NCBI GenBank assembly: GCA_938041725.1
Contig: CALISX010000236.1
Span: 1-8,908 of the forward strand
From: an uncultured Lachnoanaerobaculum sp.
GTDB taxonomy: Bacteria > Bacillota > Clostridia > Lachnospirales > Lachnospiraceae
Length of the DNA stretch: 8,908 nt
Reading direction: 5' to 3'
Program-made: the position numbers and the translations under genes
Part shown: positions 1-5,577 of the stretch, one piece after another
Numbering within the stretch: the first letter of the stretch is position 1
How the letters are laid out: each line of letters opens with the position of its first letter
Notes under the pieces: model-generated
The model's database searches: none
The model's input: the letters and a program-made list of their open reading frames with translations, nothing else
Told to the model about the DNA's origin: nothing

Positions 1-434
1 AAATGGTGAAGGATACCATGAAGGAGCAGCTGAACCAAAAAAGCATGAAGTACCAGTACCATGATGCCCAGGTGACGCTGTTGGAAGGGGTAATGGCCAG
101 GGGAGACCGGAAAATCGCAAAGGTGATTCTAAAAGCCTATGAGCTGGGGGCCATGTATGATGCCTGGTCGGATTGTTTCAAGGACGAAATCTGGCAGCAG
201 GCCTTTGCGGAAACAGGGATCGATCCGGAATTTTATACCCTTCGGGAACGGGATTTAGAGGAGCTGTTCCCCTGGGATTTTATTGACTGCGGGGTGAACA
301 AGTCTTTTTTGATCCGGGAGTGGAAGAGAGCGCATGCAGAGCAGGTTTCTCCCAACTGCAGGGAGGCCTGCCTTGGCTGCGGAGCCAAAAAATTCAAGGG
401 AGGGGTATGCTTTGAAGGTCAGAGTGAAATTTGA
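1..434 (+). CDS. Radical SAM protein, TIGR03960 family, C-terminal part only
   Basis: This is the 3' end of a gene that begins before the window; the reading frame is open from the first base and ends at TGA 432-434. The closing region, with F-Y-T-L-R-E-R, P-W-D-F-I-D-C-G-V-N-K-S-F-L and a final C-x3-C-x2-C-G-A cluster, matches my memory of the C-terminus of the B12-binding-type radical SAM proteins of family TIGR03960. The radical SAM core would lie upstream and is not visible. The substrate of this family is not established. The next gene, DUF2344, starts inside the last codons (23-nt overlap). That fits the usual TIGR03960-DUF2344 pair, which in some bacteria is a single fusion. Family assignment is from recall of motifs, not from a search. 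Confidence 0.8.
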   Translation, partial: MVKDTMKEQLNQKSMKYQYHDAQVTLLEGVMARGDRKIAKVILKAYELGAMYDAWSDCFKDEIWQQAFAETGIDPEFYTLRERDLEELFPWDFIDCGVNKSFLIREWKRAHAEQVSPNCREACLGCGAKKFKGGVCFEGQSEI

Positions 435-1134
435 AAAAACCGGTGTCATGCGCTTTGTGGGCCATTTGGATCTGATGCGGTATTTTCAAAAGGCCATGCG
501 AAGGGCTGAGATCCCCATCCGCTACAGCGAGGGCTTTTCCCCCCATCAGATCATGTCCTTTAGCGCTCCCTTGAGTCTTGGGATGTCGGGACTGGGGGAG
601 TATATGGACATTGAGCTGGAGGAAAATGCAGGGATTTCCTCAAAAGAAGCCTGTGAGAGATTAAATGCTGTGATGTGTCCGGGGATGCACATTCTTTCCT
701 TTTTGGAAATTCCCCCGGACAGTAAGCCGGCCATGTCGGTGATGGCCCAGGCGGATTTTTTTGTGGACTTTCTCCATCCGGTGCCTGGAGAAAAGATACA
801 AAGAGCCATTGCAAAGCTTCTGGAAAAAAATACACTGCCCATTACCAAAAAACAGAAAAAAAAGACCAAAAGACATGGAAGAACCGAGATGGTTTTGGAG
901 GAAAAAACCATGGACATCCGTCCCTTTCTCTATCAGCTGGAGGAAAGGAACCGGGGGATCTTTATGCATATTTCCCAGGGAAGCATCAATAATGTGAAGC
1001 CTGTCTGGGTTTTGGAGCTGTTAAAGGAAGAGGGCCTGAAGGAAGCCATAGATGCCGGATATACCCTGTACCGGACGGATCTGTATACAGAGGAAGGAAA
1101 AACACTGGATGCCTATGGATGGGAAATTACCTAA
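412..1134 (+). CDS. DUF2344 / TIGR03936 family protein (radical SAM-linked)
   Basis: This encodes a 240-residue protein of the DUF2344 family, whose biochemical role is unknown and which is nearly always paired with a TIGR03960 radical SAM protein. The frame is open further upstream (an ATG at 334), but I choose TTG 412. It is preceded by a purine-rich AGGGAGGGG (397-405) at good spacing, and it yields the family-typical opening M-K-V-R-V-K-F-E-K-T-G followed by M-R-F-V-G-H-L-D-L-M-R. The next conserved block, R-Y-S-E-G-F-S-P-H-Q-I-M-S-F-S-A-P-L-S-L-G, is also typical. A very lysine-rich stretch (Q-K-K-K-T-K-R-H-G-R, coded around 850-885) lies in the second half and may contact RNA (inference only). 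The start overlaps the upstream gene by 23 nt, which suggests translational coupling. Length is near the family norm. Confidence 0.85.
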   Translation: MKVRVKFEKTGVMRFVGHLDLMRYFQKAMRRAEIPIRYSEGFSPHQIMSFSAPLSLGMSGLGEYMDIELEENAGISSKEACERLNAVMCPGMHILSFLEIPPDSKPAMSVMAQADFFVDFLHPVPGEKIQRAIAKLLEKNTLPITKKQKKKTKRHGRTEMVLEEKTMDIRPFLYQLEERNRGIFMHISQGSINNVKPVWVLELLKEEGLKEAIDAGYTLYRTDLYTEEGKTLDAYGWEIT

Positions 1135-1180
1135 GCTTTTGCTCACCTCCGTTCAAAACCGGAGGTTTGACATTGGATAG
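1109..1180 (+). other. Interrupted 5' coding segment of the RNase E/G gene (in-frame TAG)
   Basis: In the same frame as the downstream RNase E/G reading frame there is an ATG at 1109 (and another at 1115) with AGGAAGG at 1091-1097 upstream. Translation runs through G-K-L-P-K-L-L-L-T-S-V-Q-N-R-R-F-D-I-G and stops at TAG 1178-1180. It then continues in the same frame as G-N-R-P-E-F-I-E-Y-V-E-E-D into the S1 domain. Residues on both sides of the stop look like the normal N-terminus of this family (the first strand of the RNase H-like subdomain), so the TAG appears to replace a sense codon, for example a TAT or TAC tyrosine codon. This could be a real nonsense mutation, a sequencing error, or a suppressed stop. 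Confidence 0.6.
1145..1166 (+). repeat. Inverted repeat after the DUF2344 stop
   Basis: ACCTCCG (1145-1151) and CGGAGGT (1160-1166) form a perfect 7-bp stem with an 8-nt loop, 10 nt after the DUF2344 stop codon. No useful T-run follows, so I do not call it a terminator. The right arm contains an SD-like GGAGGT that the stem would hide. It lies inside the interrupted 5' part of the RNase E/G frame. Confidence 0.5.
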
Positions 1181-1207
1181 GGAAACCGGCCGGAATTTAT
1201 AGAGTAT

Positions 1208-2116
1208 GTGGAAGAGGATGCTTTTTTAGGTTCTGTCCATCTGGGCCGGGTGAAAAACATCAACAAAAATATCCAGGCAGCCTTTGTAGAAGTGCTTCAT
1301 AATGGAGAAAGGGAGATGGTATATTTTTCTCTGGACAATCCACTTCCCCTGTTTGGAGATGACAGAGCCCATGACAGGGCAAAGGAGGGGGATGAGATAC
1401 TGCTGCAAATCACAAAGGCCCCTTTAAAAACCAAGCTGGCTGTGGCCTCCTCGGTTTTAAAGCTGCCCCAGGCAGAAAGGGAGAGGCTTTTAAAAGAAAA
1501 GGCTTACCGCCAGGCTCCGGCTCCTTTGTATGCCCCAAAGACGGATTTTCTCTCTCTGATTTGCCAATTTGCGCCCGGTGGAGTCAGGGAAGTGGTGACA
1601 GAGGATCCGGAGCTTTACCGCCGGATTCTTTCCAAGAAGGAGGCTTTGGGGGAGCTTCCCTTTTCTCTGCGGCTTTATCAGGATGAATTTTTGCCTTTGT
1701 ATAAGCTTTATTCTTTGGAAACCCTGTTTACCGAAGCTTTGCAAAAAAGGGTTTGGCTAAAATCCGGGGGGTACCTGGTGATTGAGGCCACGGAGGCCTT
1801 TACCGTGGTGGATGTAAACACTGGGAAAAATCTGGCAAAAAAGGATCGGGAAACCCTGTTTTTTGAAACCAACAAAGAGGCAGTGCAGGAAACCGCCCGG
1901 CAGATGCGGCTGCGAAACCTTTCCGGCATCATTTTGGTGGATCTGATTGATATGAAGGAGCCAGGGCATCGGCAGGAGATTTTAGCCCTGGCCAGGGAGG
2001 CGCTTTCAAAAGACAGGGTACAGGCCGTGGCTTTGGATATTACCAGGCTGGGGATTTTGGAAATCACCAGAAGGAAGGAAAAACCCTCCTTGCAGGAGAT
2101 TTTAAGAAAACCGTGA
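1208..2116 (+). CDS. Ribonuclease E/G family protein, shortened form
   Basis: RNase E/G enzymes cut single-stranded RNA and mature rRNA. After TAG 1178-1180 the first usable start is GTG 1208, giving 302 residues; no clear ribosome binding site precedes it. An S1 domain comes first (G-S-V-H-L-G-R-V-K-N-I with A-A-F-V-E at 24-28). The catalytic DNase I-like domain follows with V-V-D-V-N-T-G (D202), R-Q-M-R-L-R-N-L-S-G-I-I and L-V-D-L-I-D-M (D245). The D202-D245 spacing of 43 equals E. coli RNase E D303-D346. From A-A-F-V to the first aspartate there are about 178 residues, versus about 248 in E. coli. The missing piece matches the 5'-sensor region; I find no V-R-T motif. The protein ends after E-I-T-R-R-K-E-K-P-S-L without a C-P-x-C zinc-link, as I recall for short clostridial members. 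It may be a minimal enzyme or a decaying gene. Confidence 0.75.
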   Translation: MEEDAFLGSVHLGRVKNINKNIQAAFVEVLHNGEREMVYFSLDNPLPLFGDDRAHDRAKEGDEILLQITKAPLKTKLAVASSVLKLPQAERERLLKEKAYRQAPAPLYAPKTDFLSLICQFAPGGVREVVTEDPELYRRILSKKEALGELPFSLRLYQDEFLPLYKLYSLETLFTEALQKRVWLKSGGYLVIEATEAFTVVDVNTGKNLAKKDRETLFFETNKEAVQETARQMRLRNLSGIILVDLIDMKEPGHRQEILALAREALSKDRVQAVALDITRLGILEITRRKEKPSLQEILRKP

Positions 2117-2237
2117 AGGAAGGGTAATGGTAAAAAATCATTTCCTGTGTTAAAGTGATGGTATCAGAGAAACAGTACTGTCTCATATAGACCTTAGAAA
2201 TCATTTAAGCTAATCGGCGTGAAAGGAGGAAGATGTT

Positions 2238-2594
2238 GTGGTAAACAATAAAAAAAGTATGTTTGGTATTGGTAGCGGCATTGGTATATTTGGTATTGCG
2301 GCAATTGTTTTCTCATTGCTGATGCTTGCTTTCTTGGTTCCTAAATTGCGTTCCGAAGCCCAGGAAACAGAGACTTTTTTCAAGACTGCTGATGGTCAAA
2401 TGATTCAGGTTATTTATGATGATAAAGCGGAAACAGCGGACGACATTGAAGAGATGGAACGTGATGGCGATGCGGAGGATGAGGATGTGTATTACGGGGC
2501 CGAATTTACGAGAGATGGAGTTACGGAGCGGGTCTACGCCATTGCCGAGGATGGAAGCTTTATTACCGAGGTGTTGGAGGACAATACTAAGTAG
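2238..2594 (+). CDS. Small single-pass membrane protein with acidic tail, unknown function
   Basis: I do not recognise a family for this 118-residue protein. The start is GTG 2238, 7 nt after a strong AAAGGAGGA (2222-2230); the nearby ATG at 2233 is in another frame and stops after three codons. The N-terminus has K5-K6, then a glycine-rich hydrophobic segment at about residues 10-35 with G-I-G-S-G-I-G-I-F-G spacing that could pack helices together, ending in V-P-K-L-R. By the positive-inside rule the tail should face outward, though charge lies on both sides. Residues 40-118 are hydrophilic and strongly acidic, with clusters such as D-D-I-E-E-M-E-R-D-G-D-A-E-D-E-D, followed by a likely beta-rich end (A-E-F-T-R-D-G-V-T-E-R-V-Y-A-I). 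A strong terminator follows directly. The 121-nt gap upstream shows no convincing promoter. Confidence 0.75.
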   Translation: MVNNKKSMFGIGSGIGIFGIAAIVFSLLMLAFLVPKLRSEAQETETFFKTADGQMIQVIYDDKAETADDIEEMERDGDAEDEDVYYGAEFTRDGVTERVYAIAEDGSFITEVLEDNTK

Positions 2595-2608
2595 CAGCAT
2601 TTGCTTTG

Positions 2609-2644
2609 GCCCTGTCAAGTGAAAAAACTTGACAGGGCTTTTTT
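2609..2644 (+). terminator. Rho-independent terminator after the small membrane protein gene
   Basis: GCCCTGTCAAGT (2609-2620) pairs perfectly with ACTTGACAGGGC (2627-2638), a 12-bp stem with loop GAAAAA, followed by six T (2639-2644). It lies 14 nt after the stop at 2594. Its right arm contains TTGACA (2629-2634), which also reads as a promoter -35 box for ylxM. Confidence 0.93.
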
Positions 2645-2657
2645 CTTATTGTATAGT
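2629..2657 (+). promoter_or_regulatory. Sigma-A promoter for the ylxM-ffh operon, overlapping the terminator
   Basis: A perfect TTGACA (2629-2634), a 17-nt spacer and TATAGT (2652-2657, five of six consensus bases) form a near-ideal housekeeping promoter. The -35 box is inside the right arm of the preceding terminator stem and the T-run is in the spacer. The expected start point is about 2663-2665, only 2-4 nt before ATG 2667. Confidence 0.82.
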
Positions 2658-2666
2658 TAAGCGGCT

Positions 2667-3017
2667 ATGAAGGGAATGGAGAAATTTATTAATCAGGGAT
2701 TACTTTTTGACTTTTATGGTCAGCTTTTAACGCCCCATCAGCAAAGAATTTACCAGGAGGCGGTGTTTGATGATTTTTCCATCAGCGAAATTGCTGCCAG
2801 CGAAGGGATCACCCGCCAGGGGGTCAGCGATTTGATTAAGCGCTGCGACAGGAGCTTGCAGGAGTATGAGGAAAAGCTGGGACTGATTCAAAAGTTTCGA
2901 AAAACAAAGGAATTGATTTTGCAAATTCAAGGCCTGTCCCGGAAATATCGGGAAACAGGGGAGGATAATCTGGTGGCCCGGATCGAGGAAATTGCCGGGG
3001 AAATACTGGAATTATAG
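2667..3017 (+). CDS. ylxM: YlxM family SRP-associated DNA-binding-like protein
   Basis: YlxM is a small helix-turn-helix protein encoded next to ffh in Firmicutes and reported to associate with the signal recognition particle. The family signature is clear: L-L-F-D-F-Y-G-Q-L-L-T-P-H-Q-Q at 12-26, then a sigma-region-4-like HTH at about 37-60 (F-S-I-S-E-I-A-A-S-E-G-I-T-R-Q-G-V-S-D-L-I-K-R), then a charged, likely helical tail. The length of 116 residues is normal. The start is uncertain. ATG 2667 has no ribosome binding site and would lie almost at the 5' end of the mRNA. ATG 2676 gives M-E-K-F-I-N-Q, close to the usual family start, but its purines (AAGGGA) touch the codon. The stop overlaps the ribosome binding site of ffh. 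Confidence 0.92.
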   Translation: MKGMEKFINQGLLFDFYGQLLTPHQQRIYQEAVFDDFSISEIAASEGITRQGVSDLIKRCDRSLQEYEEKLGLIQKFRKTKELILQIQGLSRKYRETGEDNLVARIEEIAGEILEL

Positions 3018-3026
3018 GAGAATGGA

Positions 3027-4376
3027 ATGGCATTTGAAAGCTTATCGGAAAAACTGCAAAATATATTTAAAAAGCTTCGGGGAAAGGGAAGGCTTTCTCC
3101 CGAGGATGTAAAGGCTGCCCTGAAAGAAGTGCGCATGGCCCTTTTGGAGGCGGATGTAAGTTTTAAGGTGGTAAAGGACTTCATTAAGGAAATTGAAAAG
3201 CAGGCAGTGGGCAGCGATGTTTTGAATTCTCTTACCCCGGGGCAGCAGGTAATTAAAATTGTCAATGAGGAGATGGTAAAGCTCATGGGGTCGGAGGTTA
3301 CGGAGCTTACCATGAAGCCCTCCTCTGAGATTACTGTGATTATGATGGCAGGTCTCCAGGGTGCCGGAAAAACCACCACTGCCGCCAAGCTGGCGGGAAA
3401 ATTAAAGTCAAAGGGATATGCTCCCTTGCTGGCAGGGTGCGATGTGTATCGTCCTGCTGCCATGGAACAGCTCCGGGTCAATGGAGAAAAGGTGGGGGTG
3501 CCGGTGTATGCGCCCCAGGGGAAAAGACCTGTGGAGATTGCCAAAGAAGCTTTGGTGCAGGCACAGGAAAACCACCAAAATGTGCTGCTCATCGACACCG
3601 CGGGACGGCTGCATATAGATGAGGAGATGATGCAGGAGCTTTCTGATATCAAGGAGGCTTTGGTTCCTGACAGCATTGTGCTGGTGGTGGATGCCATGAC
3701 AGGACAGGATGCGGTGAATGTGGCAGGGACCTTTAATGAAAGGCTGGACATTACCGGGATTATTCTAACCAAGCTGGATGGAGATACCAGAGGCGGCGCC
3801 GCTCTTTCCATTAAGGCGGTAACAGGAAAGCCTATTCTATATACAGGTATGGGAGAGAAGCTATCTGATCTGGATTTATTTTATCCCGACCGTATGGCCA
3901 GCCGTATCCTGGGTATGGGGGACATTCTCTCCTTGATTGAAAAGGCAGAGCAAAGTATGGATCAGGAAAAGGCCAGAGCCCTTTCCCAGAAAATCTCCAA
4001 GGCAGAATTTGATTTTAATGATTTTTTGGATCAGCTTTCCCAGGTGGAAAAGCTGGGGGGGATTGGCAGTCTTATGAGCATGATCCCGGGTCTGGGGGGA
4101 AAGGCCGCCCTGCCCCAGGTGGATGAGCGGCAGATGGTTCGGGTGCGGGCCATGATCCAAAGCATGTCCCAGGAGGAAAGGAGCAATCCTTCCATTTTAA
4201 ATCCCTCCCGGAAAAACCGCATTGCCAGGGGAGCGGGGGTGGATATTTCCGAGGTAAACCGCATTGTCAAGCAGTTTGATCAGATGAAAAAAATGATGAA
4301 ACAGTTCCCGGGCATGATGAAGGGACGGGGGAAAAGCCCCCTGTCGGGACTGTTTGGAGGAAAACCAGGTTTTTAA
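3027..4376 (+). CDS. ffh: Signal recognition particle GTPase Ffh (SRP54)
   Basis: Ffh binds signal peptides of nascent membrane and secreted proteins together with the 4.5S/6S scRNA, and delivers ribosomes to the receptor FtsY. The 449-residue length matches the family (E. coli 453). The N-domain helical bundle comes first (L-S-P-E-D-V-K-A-A-L-K-E-V-R-M-A-L-L-E-A-D-V). The G domain follows with the P-loop G-L-Q-G-A-G-K-T-T at 109-117, D-V-Y-R-P-A-A at 139-145, D-T-A-G-R at 190-194 and T-K-L-D-G-D at 248-253. The methionine-rich M domain runs from about 300, with S-M-I-P-G-L-G-G and a tail M-K-K-M-M-K-Q-F-P-G-M-M-K. ATG 3027 follows AGGAG (3016-3020) at 6 nt; ATG 3022 is out of frame. It starts 9 nt after ylxM, clearly one transcript. 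Confidence 0.98.
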   Translation: MAFESLSEKLQNIFKKLRGKGRLSPEDVKAALKEVRMALLEADVSFKVVKDFIKEIEKQAVGSDVLNSLTPGQQVIKIVNEEMVKLMGSEVTELTMKPSSEITVIMMAGLQGAGKTTTAAKLAGKLKSKGYAPLLAGCDVYRPAAMEQLRVNGEKVGVPVYAPQGKRPVEIAKEALVQAQENHQNVLLIDTAGRLHIDEEMMQELSDIKEALVPDSIVLVVDAMTGQDAVNVAGTFNERLDITGIILTKLDGDTRGGAALSIKAVTGKPILYTGMGEKLSDLDLFYPDRMASRILGMGDILSLIEKAEQSMDQEKARALSQKISKAEFDFNDFLDQLSQVEKLGGIGSLMSMIPGLGGKAALPQVDERQMVRVRAMIQSMSQEERSNPSILNPSRKNRIARGAGVDISEVNRIVKQFDQMKKMMKQFPGMMKGRGKSPLSGLFGGKPGF

Positions 4377-4441
4377 TCCTTAGGTTTCCAACCGGGGTTA
4401 ATATATACGGAGCTGCTTATAGAGCGGTTCTAAAGGAGGGC

Positions 4442-4483
4442 ATGGCCCGAAAGAATTTCAGGAGGAAAAAACAATGGCAGTAA
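4442..4483 (+). other. Possible 13-codon basic upstream ORF overlapping the rpsP start
   Basis: An ATG at 4442 just after AAAGGAGGG (4432-4440) opens a 13-codon frame, [13 protein letters not shown], stopping at TAA 4481-4483, inside rpsP in another frame. The SD-to-ATG spacing is only about 2 nt, which is poor. The rpsP ribosome binding site (AGGAGG, 4460-4465) lies within it. Translation of this frame is unproven. Confidence 0.25.
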
Positions 4484-4716
4484 AGATGAGATTAAAGAGA
4501 ATGGGACAAAAGAAGGCTCCCTTTTACCGTATTGTGGTAGCGGATTCCCGCTCCCCCAGAGACGGACGGTTTATTGAAGAGGTGGGCTATTACGATCCCA
4601 ATCTGGAGCCCAGCGTTATCAAATTCAATGAGGAGGCTGCCAGGAAGTGGCTCTCCAACGGGGCTCAGCCCACGGACAGGGTGGCCAAGCTTTTAAAGAA
4701 CGCCGGACTTGTATAA
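4474..4716 (+). CDS. rpsP: 30S ribosomal protein S16
   Basis: S16 is a small-subunit ribosomal protein needed for 30S assembly. The 80-residue sequence is typical: [11 protein letters not shown] at the start, then [29 protein letters not shown] and A-Q-P-T-D-R-V. The start ATG 4474 has CAGGAGG (4459-4465) at 8 nt. The gap after ffh is 97 nt. It has an AT-rich stretch at 4399-4407 but no matching -35 box, so I place rpsP on the ffh transcript. The order ffh-rpsP-khpA-rimM-trmD is the common Firmicute S16 operon. Confidence 0.98.
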   Translation: MAVKMRLKRMGQKKAPFYRIVVADSRSPRDGRFIEEVGYYDPNLEPSVIKFNEEAARKWLSNGAQPTDRVAKLLKNAGLV

Positions 4717-4731
4717 AATTCGAGGCGGCTT

Positions 4732-4959
4732 ATGAAAGAAGTTGTGGAGGTTATTGCCAAAGCTTTGGTGGATGATCCGGAACGGGTAGAGGTGAATGAA
4801 GTTGTAGAAGGGGATGTCACCACATTATATTTGCAGGTGGCCCCGGAGGACATGGGAAAGGTCATCGGAAAATCCGGAAAGATTGCAAAGGCCATTCGTT
4901 CCATCGTAAAAGCGGCATCCATCCGGGCTGACCAAAAGGTTATATTGGAAATAAAGTAA
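4732..4959 (+). CDS. khpA: KH domain RNA-binding protein KhpA
   Basis: This 75-residue single-KH-domain protein (YlqC/KhpA) binds RNA. In Gram-positive bacteria it forms a complex with KhpB/EloR that affects cell elongation and small-RNA metabolism. The KH signature is present: V-I-G-K-S-G-K-I-A-K-A-I-R with the G-x-x-G loop at G46-K-S-G49, preceded by the strand L-Y-L-Q-V-A-P-E-D-M-G-K. The beginning (V-E-V-I-A-K-A-L-V-D-D-P-E-R-V) is family-typical. The start ATG 4732 has a modest site, GAGGCGG (4722-4728). It sits 15 nt after rpsP. In B. subtilis ylqD lies between this gene and rimM; here it is missing. Confidence 0.95.
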   Translation: MKEVVEVIAKALVDDPERVEVNEVVEGDVTTLYLQVAPEDMGKVIGKSGKIAKAIRSIVKAASIRADQKVILEIK

Positions 4960-4964
4960 ACCCC

Positions 4965-5057
4965 ATGTCAGAACAGCCGCTCATGCGAGCAGGGCGGCCA
5001 TTCTGCCTTCCGTCCGGGGACTTATACAGTAGGCTGCCTGCGGGCAGCTTTTTTTAG
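4965..5057 (+). other. Possible 30-codon open frame spanning the rimM leader
   Basis: An ATG at 4965, five bases after the khpA stop, opens a frame that reads through the leader and the terminator hairpin and stops at TAG 5055-5057. It begins M-S-E-Q-P-L-M-R-A-G and ends P-A-G-S-F-F. There is no own ribosome binding site, so translation would rely on coupling to khpA. No family is recognised. It is either a leader peptide that lets ribosomes control the hairpins, or chance. Confidence 0.25.
5033..5055 (+). terminator. Intrinsic terminator-like hairpin before rimM
   Basis: GCTGCC (5033-5038), loop TGCG, GGCAGC (5043-5048), then seven T (5049-5055). It stands between khpA and rimM within one otherwise continuous operon, 11 nt before the rimM ATG. 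This position suggests partial termination or attenuation rather than an operon end. The upstream segment GGCGGC (4993-4998) could pair with GCTGCC and prevent its formation. Confidence 0.8.
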
Positions 5058-5065
5058 GAAAGTGT

Positions 5066-5575
5066 ATGATTGATAGATTTAGAGTGGGGGTGATTACTGC
5101 CCCCCATGGAATCAAAGGCGAGGCCAAGGTATATCCCACCACCCAGGATCCGGACCGCCTTCGAACATTAAAAACCTTGTATATTAATACCCCAAGGGGG
5201 GAGGAAAGCCTGACCCTTGAGGGGGTACGGTTTTCTAAAAACATGGCCATTATAAAATTTGCGGGGATTGATACCCCGGAGGCAGTGCGCAGCCTGCGCC
5301 AAACGGATCTCTTTGTGGACCGGGCCCATGCCACTCCCTTAAAGGAGGGGGAAAACTATATTGGAGATTTGGTGGATCTTACTGTGGTGACCGAGACGGG
5401 GGAAGTTCTGGGGCAGGTCATAGAGGTGTTCCCCACAGGGGCCAACCATGTGCTAAAGGTGCAGATGTCTCAAAAAAACATTTATATTCCCTTCATTAAG
5501 GAATGTGTTTTAGATGTAAATTTAGAGGAGGGAACCATTTTGGTGCATCTTCTGGATGGGCTGCTGGAGCTGTAG
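5066..5575 (+). CDS. rimM: Ribosome maturation factor RimM
   Basis: RimM binds S19 and helps mature the head of the 30S subunit and process 16S rRNA. The 169-residue length is normal. The N-terminal RimM domain (about 1-90) starts F-R-V-G-V-I-T-A-P-H-G-I-K-G-E-A-K-V-Y-P-T-T. The PRC-barrel domain (about 98-167) holds Y-I-G-D-L-V-D-L-T-V, G-E-V-L-G-Q-V, the motif P-T-G-A-N-H-V-L (123-130), and Y-I-P-F-I-K-E-C-V-L-D-V-N. ATG 5066 has AGGAAA (5056-5061) immediately after the T-run of the upstream terminator, so the ribosome binding site is made only on read-through transcripts. trmD follows after 2 nt. Confidence 0.96.
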   Translation: MIDRFRVGVITAPHGIKGEAKVYPTTQDPDRLRTLKTLYINTPRGEESLTLEGVRFSKNMAIIKFAGIDTPEAVRSLRQTDLFVDRAHATPLKEGENYIGDLVDLTVVTETGEVLGQVIEVFPTGANHVLKVQMSQKNIYIPFIKECVLDVNLEEGTILVHLLDGLLEL

Positions 5576-5577
5576 CC

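Noticed and set aside
546..997. Several overlapping open frames on both strands within the DUF2344 gene
   Set aside because: They lie inside a gene with a clear family match and have no start signals or recognisable motifs of their own.
2167..2191. Inverted sequence and TATAGA in the gap before the small membrane protein gene as promoter or terminator
   Set aside because: The stem is only 4 bp with mismatches, and no -35 box fits TATAGA at 2186-2191.
2590..2619. Minus-strand promoter using TTGACA from the other arm of the terminator
   Set aside because: The position for a -10 box on that strand reads GCTACT, which is not promoter-like, and no minus-strand gene follows.
2927..3811. Long minus-strand open frame (294 codons) opposite ffh
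   Set aside because: It is the shadow of the ylxM/ffh coding frame: serine-rich, low-complexity translation, no ribosome binding site, and Ffh is certain on the + strand.
4399..4407. TAATATATA as a -10 box for a separate rpsP promoter
   Set aside because: No acceptable -35 sequence lies 16-18 nt upstream (sequence there is near AATCCTTAGG).
5503..5577. Upstream extension of trmD to ATG 5503
   Set aside because: It would overlap rimM by 73 nt and add residues not found in TrmD; ATG 5578 gives the conserved M-K-F start with an SD at suitable spacing.
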